The notes below the pieces were generated by a model that was not told the origin of the DNA, ran no database searches, and worked only from the letters and a program-made list of their open reading frames with translations. From Strigamia acuminata (lineage: Eukaryota > Arthropoda > Chilopoda > Geophilomorpha > Linotaeniidae), in NCBI GenBank assembly GCA_949358305.1, contig OX442321.1, forward strand, positions 1,614,001 to 1,674,000: a DNA stretch of 60,000 bases. The letters are read 5' to 3'. Below are positions 12,501-21,235 of the stretch, piece after piece. Each line of letters starts with the position of its first letter. The stretch's first letter is position 1. A program made the position numbers and the translations under genes.

Positions 12501-14536
12501 ATGCGTTCAACGCGAGAAACAAAGTCTTTGAAAGTCGCAAAAACGTCGGATTTGCGTGCAATCGGAAAAATCCACGAATATCGGGTCGCGTCGTCAACAA
12601 TGGAGAAGGCATAATCAGCACCGCCAATCGAAGTCAGTCTTGACGGGCCCCAGACGTCCATGTGCAGCAACTCCAACGGTTTGGTCGTCGAAGGTGTGGG
12701 AATCGGTTTATGCGAGGCGCGCGTGGACTTGGCAATGCGACATGAGTTGCAGGAAAGTTCTTGTCGAACCGCAGCCGGATCGAGTCCATAAACTTGGGAA
12801 TTGTTCGCCAAAGTCCGCATGGCTTTGGTGTGGAGATGGCCCAACCTGGCGTGCCATAATCCCGTGGCATCCGCAACGTTCGCAGTCGGCGTTATAACCT
12901 TTTTAGGAGGTGGGACTGCCGTAGTCGTGGCAACGGGAGACGGAGGAGATGATAGGACGTTGGAATACATCCGGATCTGTTGTGGTTTAGATCCGGCAAC
13001 AGGATTGGGGATGATCGGGGAAGGAGAAGGCACGAGTAGGGTGTTGGGAGAGATAGGTAAGCGGAAGTCGGTCATTTCAACGTTTGATATTTTCTTCGAC
13101 TTCTTTGAGGGCATCGCGGGAAAATCTTCCTCCTTCGTGATGAGAGTCATCGGCGCAGTAGTCGGAGGTGACATTGGGATGGGCGGTGTACTCGAAACAA
13201 CAGTCGGCGACGCAAATGGCGAAATTAGTCCATCTACGAAGTAAAGTCCTGACTTTTGCTTCGCCCGAAGAACACTTTGTTTGATATCCGTCCCATATGT
13301 ATGCAACTCCGAATTGTAAATGTGTATGTGATGCCCACATTTATCGACTCGCGAAACCGAAATTAAATTAGCGCCGAAATCAGGTGCGTACAAAACATCG
13401 CGGAGAAGTACGGTGCATTCACAGCCATCGATGAGTGACTTGACTGGAACATTCCCTTTTCCGGTAACTTTGGAGCTTCCTTGTCCCAATTCGATATTAA
13501 AAGGGACGACCTCAACAAAGTCCAAGAACCACGATTTAACGTGTGAAACGTGGTCGGTGGCGCCGCAGTCAACAATCCATTCGTGAGATTGGACGAAATG
13601 AACGGTAGGAATCTGGATCGCAGGTGGTGCGGACAGGAGATATGCTGCATCTCGGCGCGGGCGTGAAGACTCGCGAAACTGTCCCTGCTGCTGTTGATTC
13701 GGGTTCACATTCGGATTCGAGCCTTTATTGCGGCGTCGACTCTTGCTGCGAGATCGTGTCTGAAACGTAGCTACCGGCTGTTGCCCCGTTGTTTGCTTGC
13801 GAGGATGCTGGCACTTATTGGCGTAGTGTCCAAGCTCGTTGCAATTGAAGCAACGCACCTGCGCAAGCGGGCGCGGAGGTCGCGACTGGTTACGTCCTTG
13901 TCGCCCAGTAGCATAAGCGGAGGAATTACCGGAGTTTCGGTTCGAATGCGACTTTAATCGTAGATATTCCGACAACAACTGATCGGAGACTTTAGCCGGG
14001 GTAAACTCTGCCAGCGGCCAATGATAAATGGCAAAAGTCGCCTGGTCGTATTCGTCCGGAAGAAAGTCTAAATACTGGTACGCGTGATGTCGAGGGAGGA
14101 TGTCTTCACCGACGTCTTTAAGTTGGCGGACCATAAGGTCAACGCGGCTGAGGAAATCGGCCATTTCTTCGCCGGGCTCCAACTTGAGCTGCAGGAACTC
14201 ACGGCGCATCGCCGCTTGGCGGGCGAGAGAGCTGGGGGCGTAAATTTTCGCTAAAATGTCCCACGCCTGTTTCGGAGTGGTGCAACCGTCGAGGGCCGAC
14301 TGTTTGGCCTGCGAGACGTGGCAATAAATGGTCCCCAGCGCTCGGGCTTTCCGACGTTGCCATTTTCGCCAAACGTCTTCATCGACGTTGGCTTTCACTA
14401 GTTCCTCCGTTTCGGTGACGTGGTGCCATACGCCGTCGGACATCAATAGCATTTTAATTGCACGGTGCCAGTGTTCGTAATTGCCGGTCACGAGAATCGG
14501 CACATGGCCTGACGACTGGTCGGTGGCCTTTTTCAT
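9596..14536 (-). CDS. gag-pol: Copia Gag-Pol polyprotein
   Basis: A single frame of about 1,646 residues from the ATG at 14536, which is preferred over an upstream GTG. In order: Gag of the UBN2/DUF4219 type; a CCHC zinc knuckle CFNCNELGHYANKC near residue 226; aspartic protease with WIVDCGATDHVSH near 319 (DCG where most Copia proteins have D-S-G); an HHCC integrase zinc finger beginning HARLGH near 555 with CNSC; the DDE core with HMDVWGP, RTDRGGEF near 688 and NGVAERLNR; reverse transcriptase with WIFRLKSD and the YVDDIVVF box near 1335; and RNase H with TDASWASD near 1498. The length is slightly above the Copia norm because of an acidic and Pro-rich spacer between integrase and RT. No frameshift or stop is seen. 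Gag and Pol are made from one frame, as usual in this superfamily. Confidence 0.96.
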   Translation of the reverse strand: MKKATDQSSGHVPILVTGNYEHWHRAIKMLLMSDGVWHHVTETEELVKANVDEDVWRKWQRRKARALGTIYCHVSQAKQSALDGCTTPKQAWDILAKIYAPSSLARQAAMRREFLQLKLEPGEEMADFLSRVDLMVRQLKDVGEDILPRHHAYQYLDFLPDEYDQATFAIYHWPLAEFTPAKVSDQLLSEYLRLKSHSNRNSGNSSAYATGRQGRNQSRPPRPLAQVRCFNCNELGHYANKCQHPRKQTTGQQPVATFQTRSRSKSRRRNKGSNPNVNPNQQQQGQFRESSRPRRDAAYLLSAPPAIQIPTVHFVQSHEWIVDCGATDHVSHVKSWFLDFVEVVPFNIELGQGSSKVTGKGNVPVKSLIDGCECTVLLRDVLYAPDFGANLISVSRVDKCGHHIHIYNSELHTYGTDIKQSVLRAKQKSGLYFVDGLISPFASPTVVSSTPPIPMSPPTTAPMTLITKEEDFPAMPSKKSKKISNVEMTDFRLPISPNTLLVPSPSPIIPNPVAGSKPQQIRMYSNVLSSPPSPVATTTAVPPPKKVITPTANVADATGLWHARLGHLHTKAMRTLANNSQVYGLDPAAVRQELSCNSCRIAKSTRASHKPIPTPSTTKPLELLHMDVWGPSRLTSIGGADYAFSIVDDATRYSWIFPIARKSDVFATFKDFVSRVERITDSRVKSIRTDRGGEFISKTFDRYLADKGIVAQRTNPGSPQMNGVAERLNRTMGDYLRSITSETGFPHTLWAELAVTFSYVKNRSPHSKLNDEVPYVLWRQRALSVKHFRKIGSKCWVHFTAPGRNKMDPRAWEGFLVGYASNTRGYRVWNPATNNVTESVHVQIDERQNFKRSPFYVPDPYENAPFMEEPSHVTTPSRVTFDDGAFPSVPWSRRRRDSDDESSNDDDEFRHRAPSSASSVASYRSVLEEVEEDIADELPPPILFADDVPEDIDLDVTPDPPLPLYRPRRRLRPDALARQPHTPKASDSELDVDHDIEQFFERYPERDFEHDPEDDPLDNLLDDLLDKAAALPAAAATPAPPLAPLRALHCPYRFIGGDTPFSGWRREEHLRKEQAPGKIKVDVYYYPEHGVRLRSRGDIERYCVAHQLPYEEDIFFFGNLEHQLQDEQPVHRVLMCFREPSTYAEAVKLPEAPKWTEAIDEELTTFKEREVYKEVPRPPDKTILGCKWIFRLKSDATGKIHRYRARLVAQGFRQTMGVDFDEVFSPVVNFVLIRFFFCLLVVLLGWRDLHLDVKCAYLYGDLDHEIYMRIPAGATCTSPDNVWLLTKSLYGLHQSGRMWYQKLNETLTDLGFQKFPACNCVYAFGHSAVMLVYVDDIVVFYASESIRDRILALISSKFDIVNLGPITKLLGVEFVRRDGKVFMSQRSYIDKLLKKFNVSSDALIKVPVTPGTTLVKGSLDNLPDFPYRSLIGSLLFLASRTRPDILYSVIALSQYNNCYDHRHIKCLLQVLKYVANTSDFSIELSGCNSSQLWGYTDASWASDIATSRSFGGYIIYIGCVPIGWSCKKQTSVACSTMEAEFVALVEIVKELYWLDSIYRVFPPLNRLSKPIIFSDALASIQFTNNDIENSKTKHIRVKFHWLREWHIAGCFELRKIPGEINVSDIFTKWLSSERLRNLLSRIFISK

Positions 14537-15223
14537 GATTGTACGGAGGAAAAATGCGTAGAACTGGAAATTGAAGCACAATCGACGCACAATTCACGCA
14601 CAAACGAAGCACAAATTACGATGCGAAGCACTTTCCGTAGCACTGTCAAAGCGGAAACCAAGAATGGGCAATTCCTTCTGAAGGAATTAAATAGCTTTCG
14701 GTTGCCAGTCTGAGAGGGTCCGTTCGACTACCTGGAGCCGCGGGAAACCTCACTTGTACCACGACAAGCACAACCGAAAAATACAACGGCGCTTGCCCGG
14801 ATTCGGACGAAGGGCGCCGAGGATTCTAATTGTCCCACACCAAAATCCCCACTTAAAATTAACAAAGGTAATTCGACTCTGAAAGGCAAAATAAGGCGAA
14901 ATTGACGAATCAGTCGCGGTGCACGTCGCAACACGCGATCCTCGTGTGAAAAACACGGATATGTGCGATTTTAAACGAAAAATCGCGAAAAACGAACGAA
15001 AATCGTCGATACTGTCGCACTCCGGGGTGCTAAACAGCGGGTTACACCCGTTTCTCGATGATAACGTCGTGTAGACGTCGTCGCATGTCGAAAATCGGTG
15101 TAAATCGGCGAAAAATCTGAAAATATAGAAAATTTCCGCAAAATTCGCGAAAAAATCGCGAAAATTGTGGAAAATTAAGGAAAAAACGAGGCCCTGGTGT
15201 CTTTCCAGGCCTCTGCTACCAAT

Positions 15224-15796
15224 TGTGGTGGTATGCTGCAAAAACAGCACAGACTAGGCAGTGGAAACGCTTAAAAATAAGCCAACACGCACGATATAGC
15301 ACGCACGAGACGTGCGGCACGTCGTGTACGCGAATTCGAGCCGGTTCTGGTCGAATTTGCGTGGTGTCTGCACTTATCTACGTGCAGACACAAGAAACAA
15401 ATTATTTATAAACAAAATAAACGATTTATTAACCTAAAACTTACGAAAACAGGATTGAAATGCACAGGAGCACACTTAGCAGTGTGCGTCGCCATCTTGG
15501 AATAAAAGGGAGTGCGCTCTGGTGACAGAAGCGAGCGACTCACAGGTATAAACAGATAGGCGATGCATGATGCCCAGTGTGTTAAGACACAGTTAATGCA
15601 GGCACCATGCATTTCCCTTACAACATAAAGTAAATATACGGAAATAAACTGGTAACAACCAGTTAAGTAGGAAATAAACACCAAATCATTTGGGGAAAGG
15701 AAATATAACGACCAATGATGTGAAAAAGTTCAGGTAGCGTCATTGTGCATCGAAAAAGCGTTAAATAAACGTCCGAAGTGGTTTCAAGGACCAACA
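15224..15796 (-). repeat. Copia 5' LTR
   Basis: 573 bases, same borders as the left copy. The primer-binding sequence TTGGTAGCAGAGG directly adjoins it on the minus strand at 15222 downward. It would carry the promoter for the Gag-Pol transcript. Confidence 0.95.
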
Positions 15797-15800
15797 ATTT

Positions 15801-17418
15801 GGCCTCACCAACACCCTCTATCGATGCGGAGTTGCTTGACCACTCTGAGCACTCGTCTGACGAGAGTTTCTACTCACTTCCGGCGGATCATCCGACAATT
15901 GAGATTCTCCCAACACAGAAAGCCGTTAAAGAAGCCCAACTAGCCGATGAATGGTCTAAGGGACTTATATTATATCTCAATTCAGGGTCTCTGCCGCCAG
16001 GTGAGATGGAGGCTGCAGAACTTAAGAAACGAGCAGTGGACATGGCGTTACACCGCGGTCTGCTGTGCAAGTTTCCACCAACTAAGATCGGTCAACGAGC
16101 TCCTACGCGTCGTATTTACCTCCCTCAATCCCTTCGTTACAAGTATTTTCATTGCTTACATTTCCCACCAACCTCCGGCCATCTCGGGATCGAGAAAACA
16201 CTAATGCGTCTAAAAACCCGTGTGTTTTGGCCGGGGATGAAAAAAGATGTAGCAAATTGGATTAAAGTTTGTGAACCTTGTCAAAGGGCGAAGGTCGAGC
16301 GGAGGCTACCGTATGGCGAGATGGAGACCGCGAAACCGAGACGGTTGTTTCGGACCATTTACGTCGACTACTTCGGGAAAAAGTTGAAGTCCACTGGCGG
16401 ACACTGCTACGCGTTCGTAATGGTGGATGCAGCCAGTCGCTGGGTGGACGTTAGACTCACCGAAAAGGCAGACGTTTCTACAACAGTGAAACAACTTAAA
16501 AAGTTCACTTATAGATGGGCTTATCCAAAAACTATAATAAGTGATAACGCCCCAACCTTTCGCTCTGCCAAGTTCCAGGCACAGTGCGCCGAGATGGGAA
16601 TGGTAAATAAATATATTTCCGCCTACCATCCGCAGGGGAACTTGGCGGAAAGACTCAACCAATCACTTAAAACGTGCATCCTCGCGTATATAGACGAACA
16701 TACGCGTTGGGATAAGCACATTGGTTCTTTCATTTTAGCAATTAATACTGCTTATCAGACCTCACTCAAATTTTCACCTTACATGATGGTCACAGGACAA
16801 GAAGCACGTTTTCCAGGAGATGTCGACTCTGACACTGACGACGGAGAACCCTTACCGCCAGATGAATCGCGTTTTCTTCATCGATACTTATTACGCATCC
16901 GTGAAGAGGCAAGGAAAAATCTGGATGCCTCACATCTACGCCATAAGCGTTGGTATGACCGAAAACGGCGGCCCCATACGTTTAAACCCGGGGATTGGGT
17001 CACCGTCAAAAGTCGTGTTTTGTCATCAACTGATAAACAAATAAGTTCGGGTTTCCAACACCGGACTGAGGGCGTTTATATGATTCATCGACTCCTGGGA
17101 CCAAATACCGTGCTCTTGATGGACCAGGACGGGAAGATTTCCCAACCTATTCATGTGTCGGATCTTCGCCATTGGTACCGGGCTGAAGAGCCGGAAATTG
17201 AAGTTTCCGATGTCTCCAGTGTGGCTAGTGGGGCAGAGGGTCACGAGGAATTGGAGTCTGAGTTGGAAATTGATGAGGACATTCCCCAAGAAGACTTGGA
17301 TGATATTTCTGCACGCGTTGTTAAATTCCAAACTGAAGTCCGTAGTATTTGCGTCGACTTCGAAGAAAGGAATAAACGCGTCAAAACATCGAAATTAGCG
17401 GCAGAAATTATCTCCTAA
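15801..17418 (+). pseudogene. pol: Gypsy-1 pol, integrase part, separated from RT by Copia
   Basis: Continuation of the Gypsy-1 pol frame on the far side of the Copia insertion; codons before 15797 belong to the Copia LTR. The HHCC zinc-binding module reads HCLHFPPTSGHLGIEKT ... CEPCQRAK at about 16150-16290. The catalytic triad is the Asp in VDYFGK (about 16363), the Asp in ISDNAPTF (about 16540) and the Glu in NLAERLNQ (about 16640). A C-terminal basic segment KPGDWVTVKSR and an SH3-like tail follow, then an acidic end rich in Glu/Asp. The stop is at 17416-17418. The integrase core is intact, but the protein cannot be made as part of a continuous Pol because of the insertion. Integrase inserts the cDNA copy into the genome. 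Confidence 0.92.
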
Positions 17419-17579
17419 TCGTGTCAATGTTTTTGTTTATTCTTTGACAATTTTTAGTGTATTTTGTTTATTTTCTCCGGTTATTGCACCTTTTCATGTT
17501 CATTCTGCGCATGTCGGGACTCAAGTTTGCTATTTGTGATTGCTAGTAAGCAATTTGCTCAAGTGGTGGCGCTGAACGT

Positions 17580-17599
17580 CATTGGTCAGCTGACCAATG
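17580..17599. promoter_or_regulatory. Perfect 20-base palindrome with opposed CCAAT boxes
   Basis: The 20 bases read identically on both strands and contain ATTGG and CCAAT with CAGCTG (an E-box) at the centre. It lies 60 bases upstream of the first small membrane ORF. CCAAT boxes bind NF-Y in animals; a promoter role is inference. Confidence 0.4.
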
Positions 17600-17658
17600 A
17601 GTCAGTTTTCACACATGTGTGTGACCGCCATTGTTTTTCCACTTGTTGAGCAACGCGT

Positions 17659-17889
17659 ATGCCTCGTGTAAGCGGGCGGAGATTGAAAACGCGTCGAGGC
17701 GATACACTTGAGCGCCTGACTGTCGAGGATTTGAGCCTGTTAAGTGTGCTGGTAGCCGTGAGTAACTTTATTTTGTTTTCGTGGACAATTATGAACCATT
17801 TTGAGAGTTTGAGTGGCGAACGCCGATGCTCGTGCCGTGCCGACAATAATGTAATTATTACGCGTTGTCATGTTAGGATTAATGAGTAA
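17659..17889 (+). CDS. Small predicted membrane protein in Gypsy-1 (ORF a)
   Basis: ATG-initiated frame of 76 codons. It begins with a basic Arg-rich segment (MPRVSGRRLKTRR), then a hydrophobic stretch LLSVLVAVSNFILF at about residues 27-40 that could span a membrane, and ends with Cys-containing CSC and a polar tail. No family is recognised. It is the first of four short hydrophobic ORFs in the interval between integrase and the acidic ORF, where env sits in errantiviruses and retroviruses. Coding status rests only on frame, ATG and hydrophobicity. Confidence 0.35.
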   Translation: MPRVSGRRLKTRRGDTLERLTVEDLSLLSVLVAVSNFILFSWTIMNHFESLSGERRCSCRADNNVIITRCHVRINE

Positions 17890-18159
17890 TTTTATTGTTC
17901 AAACTATTTCACCTGACTTTTACGCGTTTTCTACGTGTTTTTGGTGTCAAAACGGCCCGAGTTAGGATTCTTCGTCACTCTCGCTTTTGAAAATCCAACA
18001 TGGCCGAATTTTCCCCCAGCTTAGGAATGTGTGAGGGTCACGTGGTCGGTTTCTAACCTCAACCCGGGCTCGAGCGTCCATCTTTGTTGGACTTAGAAAA
18101 TTTTCTTCGTGTTTAGTCATTCACATGTGCTCACGCGTGTCTGTTCACTTGTATTTAAA

Positions 18160-18297
18160 ATGCCGAGGCGATTGGAGATAGTTTATTGCGCTCTCTTTGT
18201 ATTTTTGTTTGCGTTTTATTTAGAGGAAATTTGCTACTATTTAGTAATTTATACTTTGCATATTTTGATATTTATGTACAAGTTACTGTTCGCGTAA
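18160..18297 (+). CDS. Tiny predicted membrane protein in Gypsy-1 (ORF b)
   Basis: 45 residues starting MPRRLEIVYCALF. Almost the whole length is hydrophobic and aromatic (ALFVFLFAFY, then YLVIYTLHILIFMY), enough for one or two membrane spans. Its stop codon TAA (18295-18297) shares its last A with the ATG of the next ORF, forming TAATG. No homologue is recognised. The overlap suggests termination-reinitiation, but such hydrophobic frames can also arise by chance in T-rich DNA. Confidence 0.4.
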   Translation: MPRRLEIVYCALFVFLFAFYLEEICYYLVIYTLHILIFMYKLLFA

Positions 18298-18494
18298 TGC
18301 CAATCCATATCTTATGCGTTTGTTTTTGGGTATATTACATTATAGTTAGCGGAATCTATTTGGAGTGCAGACGAGAGTCATTTGTGTGCCTTTGTGTATT
18401 TTTCGAACTGTTAAATCTGGCAGTATACGCGTTCTTTCTGTATTTAATTCGACTTAATCGCGCCATGGCTTGGTGGATAAGTTATGAGTCGTAG
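18297..18494 (+). CDS. Tiny predicted membrane protein in Gypsy-1 (ORF c)
   Basis: 65 residues starting MPIHILCVCFWVYYIIV. The ATG overlaps the preceding stop by one base. Two hydrophobic segments (HILCVCFWVYYIIVSGIYL and VCLCVFFELLNLAVYAFFLYLI) flank a short charged loop ECRRESF. Five Cys residues are visible. The stop TAG ends two bases before the ATG of the next ORF. No family is recognised; coding status is inferred from the arrangement. Confidence 0.4.
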   Translation: MPIHILCVCFWVYYIIVSGIYLECRRESFVCLCVFFELLNLAVYAFFLYLIRLNRAMAWWISYES

Positions 18495-18496
18495 AT

Positions 18497-18658
18497 ATGT
18501 TAGTGAATGTTGAAGCACACGCGTTTTTTGTGATCATTATTTATATTTATGCGTTACATGCGTATGTGAGCTTCCTTGTGAAAACTAGCGCTATTATTCT
18601 GAGCACTGTGTATTTTTTGTTCATTCGCCATGTTTGGATGTGGTTTGCCCACGAGTGA
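18497..18658 (+). CDS. Tiny predicted membrane protein in Gypsy-1 (ORF d)
   Basis: 53 residues starting MLVNVEAHAFFVIIIYIYA, with a second hydrophobic run AIILSTVYFLFIRHVW. It follows ORF c by two bases and precedes the acidic ORF by 67 bases. Unrecognised; the same caveats as for its neighbours apply. Confidence 0.35.
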   Translation: MLVNVEAHAFFVIIIYIYALHAYVSFLVKTSAIILSTVYFLFIRHVWMWFAHE

Positions 18659-18725
18659 ATATTTTATTTGATTTGTAAATTTATTGTTGCGACTTTTTCT
18701 TCACCATTCAGTTTGAGATCTTATC

Positions 18726-19496
18726 ATGGCGGACCAGGACAGCAGTTCCGAGGGGGACGAATCACTCGATTTTACATCGGCTGAGGATCTTCGGGGAAAG
18801 GAATTAGCCCTTTTGGAAAAGTTGGACGCGATCGATTGGTTCCACCCGGAGGACAACCCATATCTTGGCAGCATTACTGGATCGATCAAAGCCCGAGCAA
18901 TGTCCCGGCGGCTGGGTTGGTCAACGGATTTGTCAGGCCCCCAATCACAGTTGCCCATCCGACACCCGGATTTGGTGGCGACGGGTCCACGTCGACGATG
19001 TTTTGGGGACGCGTCACCTTTCAATATGCTTGCGATCCCTCGGGCCACCGACTGGGAGACAGCGATACGACGCGTGGCAGCGAGGCAGCGGTCCGATGGA
19101 AATCGGATGCGATTCCTGGACTACCACGATTTCCCCACTACATTCTGGGCGCGGAAGGGATTTAACGAAATTTTCCCCTTCGGCACCCTCGACTGGCAGT
19201 GTCCAACGCGTCGACGAGCGACATCGTATATTCAGGCAGACCCGGATTTGTGGCGGCAATTTTTCTATGCCATCGCCCGCACGGAGCACGGGTGGCCGGA
19301 ATCGCAGGCCCATGCCATTTTGGAGCTTCGAAATGGACAAATCCTCTTCCTGGAAAGCCTCATCGCAGATGTACTCACGCGTTACCACCCACGTACGGAG
19401 GAGCAGATGGAGGACGTTTTGGTTTATCGCGTCGTTGGACTCGTGGAAGAGCTTCTCCAGCTGATGTTCCCGGACGGCGCCAGTGATAGTGACTAG
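18726..19496 (+). CDS. Gypsy-1 third ORF, acidic unknown protein
   Basis: 256 residues from a clear ATG. The N terminus is Ser/Asp/Glu-rich (MADQDSSSEGDESLDF), the middle is rich in Trp, Arg and Pro, and the C terminus is helical and acidic (TEEQMEDVLVYRVVGLVEELLQLMF...SDSD). There is no signal peptide, transmembrane helix or furin-type site, so it is not an Env protein despite lying between integrase and the LTR. Its codon usage and GC are higher than the surrounding T-rich sequence, which supports real coding. No family is recognised. It could be an accessory or regulatory protein of the element, or a captured host gene fragment. Confidence 0.6.
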   Translation: MADQDSSSEGDESLDFTSAEDLRGKELALLEKLDAIDWFHPEDNPYLGSITGSIKARAMSRRLGWSTDLSGPQSQLPIRHPDLVATGPRRRCFGDASPFNMLAIPRATDWETAIRRVAARQRSDGNRMRFLDYHDFPTTFWARKGFNEIFPFGTLDWQCPTRRRATSYIQADPDLWRQFFYAIARTEHGWPESQAHAILELRNGQILFLESLIADVLTRYHPRTEEQMEDVLVYRVVGLVEELLQLMFPDGASDSD

Positions 19497-20109
19497 CCAA
19501 GAAGTACCATTGCGAACTTGGTGAACGGTTTCTCAAACGTGACTTTTGTTTTGTGCGCAACTTTTAAGTTCAAATGGATAAATCTCCATTTGGACGCGTG
19601 TTTAGTTTTATTGTTTGTGTTTAGCATTTCCAGTGATATTTGTGAACATTATATTTTACCCGACTGTGATATATTATTTATTTTTTGTTTGTTTTCTAGT
19701 GTTTTCCGCGCCTGTTGTACCTATCCGCGTGCCCGGGAGACGCCTCATTCCTCCTCCGAGAATCATGTGCCGGTGGAGATGACCCCCTAAATTTTCCTCT
19801 CGGTCGTGTGGATGGGTGCAATGAGCGTAGGAGTTCCAGCAATCCACGATTGCTTGGAAGCGTAAATTGTGTTAGTTTTAGCTTTATTCCAAGTGTCAAT
19901 TTGCCTTACTGTGATTTGAGTATATATTTTAACGCGTCTGACGCGATTGTTTGATTTTGCATCATGTCTTTAGTTACTTTTGACTTATTTTTGATTGTGG
20001 TTAATGCGCTAATGTTGCGAGTGATTATGTTCTTGATTATTTTATTGATTTGATTGTATCGTTTCATTACTTCATCAAACAGAGTAATAAAACTCTGGCT
20101 GTGGGGGCG
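19497..20109 (+). other. Gypsy-1 3' non-coding region and polypurine tract
   Basis: About 600 bases between the acidic ORF and the LTR with no convincing gene. It ends in a purine tract GTGGGGGCG at 20101-20109 directly before the LTR start TGTCACGG, the expected plus-strand primer position. Confidence 0.55.
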
Positions 20110-21235
20110 TGTCACGGCCCGTGTTTCCTACGCGTACAGTTTACGCATTGTCAACCCGTGTTTGTTCCTATTAAACCTAATTTGTGATTCTCATACCTTT
20201 GTTGTTTATGTTTGATTCGTGAGTTTTCCTCATTTTCCTTCTATCTTATCTCTTACTCTCTCCTAACTTTCTCTTCATTCTCTCACTTTTCTCTTATCTA
20301 CTCCTAGTTTTTCTTCTTTAGTTTATGATTTCGATGCAAGTCTATTTGCATATCTATTCTGGTCAGTACGCGTCGGCGTTAGTCATACACTTAGTATGCA
20401 CCGACTGTACTGATTGGCTCTTGACTCTTCCGTGATTGGTCAGGCTTGGTTGAGTCCAAGTTTACCTCTCACCCTATTTTTCCTCTTTTGCTTCAGTTGA
20501 TCTCAGTATCCCGAACGCGTAGGTGCTCCTTTGGAGCCAGTGCTCATGGCTGAGGTTTAACTCCGAAGCTCACTTGTAGCTTTGCTTTCGCCCTGGAATT
20601 CTGCAACACGGTTTCAGGCTTTCATTTCATTTCCAGTGTTAACTCACGGTTTTACACCACTCGTTCACCATTTGTTTTCCTGCTCCTTTTTGTTCATGTT
20701 TTATCGCCGTGACGCGTTATCCAAGGCCAAACAGGATTTGTTGGCCATAAGTTCGAAGTTTGTGTCGTTTATTTCGCGTGCGCGTGCATTTAGCTTAGTT
20801 TAGCCGCCTGCCATTCGGGCTTTAGCTTTAATTAAGCATTGAGTCAGGTTTAGAGTTAGGTTTAGGGCCCGTGCGTTGTATAAGCACGAGTAAATTGCCC
20901 ATCCTCGTTCAAACTCGACAGTTTGGGGTTGCTTATGAGCCACTACGAGACGTGCATTCGTTTGCCTTCGTGTGAAAACACGATTGTTGGCGGGTCACGC
21001 GTTGGGTTTTGGTTCAGACGCGACTACCGGACATTCTGTCCCCGAGTTTTACAGCTCGGGATACCCGGCCACAAATAAATATTAGTGTGGTGTACAGTAT
21101 CTGAGAGTGTGTTAGCTGCCACTTCCTGCGCACATTCGATTTACGGCAGGTACGAAACTACCAGGGTGTGTGAATTTACTGTTTCGCGGCGTCTTTCAAA
21201 CGCTTCTAAACCACCTAGACTCGCGATCCATCACA
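20110..21235 (+). repeat. Gypsy-1 3' LTR
   Basis: About 1,126 bases from TGTCACGGCCCG to CGATCCATCACA (TG..CA), directly after a purine tract. No second copy is in the window, so the borders rest on TG/CA and the tract. It holds several ACGCGT hexamers and no significant ORF. Confidence 0.6.

Larger units (their letters stand above)
8977..15796 (-). mobile_element. Full-length Copia (Ty1) retrotransposon nested in Gypsy-1
   Basis: A 6,820-base element on the minus strand. Two 573-base LTRs (8977-9549 and 15224-15796) start TG and end CA and look identical in the stretches I compared. The flanking target duplication is ATTTG (8972-8976 and 15797-15801). Just inside the 5' LTR (right side, minus strand) is TTGGTAGCAGAGG, matching the initiator-Met-tRNA-type primer site TGGTA(T/G)CAGAG. 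Just inside the 3' LTR is a purine tract GAAGGAGGGAA. One uninterrupted gag-pol ORF lies between. All features needed for mobility appear present, so the insertion is recent. Confidence 0.97.
6118..21235 (+). mobile_element. Ty3/Gypsy element Gypsy-1, 5'-truncated and split by Copia
   Basis: Plus-strand element with RT-RNase H (6136-8976), integrase (15801-17418), several downstream ORFs, a purine-rich GTGGGGGCG tract at 20101-20109 and a 3' LTR (20110-21235). No gag, protease or 5' LTR with the TGTCACGGCCCG start is present, and in-frame stops occur just upstream of 6121. The 5' part is therefore missing. The integrase reading frame resumes in phase after the Copia insertion when one target-duplication copy is discounted. 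The element's third quarter is rich in the hexamer ACGCGT. Confidence 0.85.

Noticed and set aside
10188-13957. Many 60-150 codon ORFs opposite or within the Copia gag-pol
   Set aside because: Shadows of the 1,646-codon frame in other frames.
15778-15800. Start of the integrase frame at 15778
   Set aside because: It lies inside the Copia LTR; element sequence resumes only at the target duplication (15797).
18726-19496. Gypsy-1 third ORF as an envelope gene
   Set aside because: No signal peptide, no transmembrane segment and no furin-type cleavage site.
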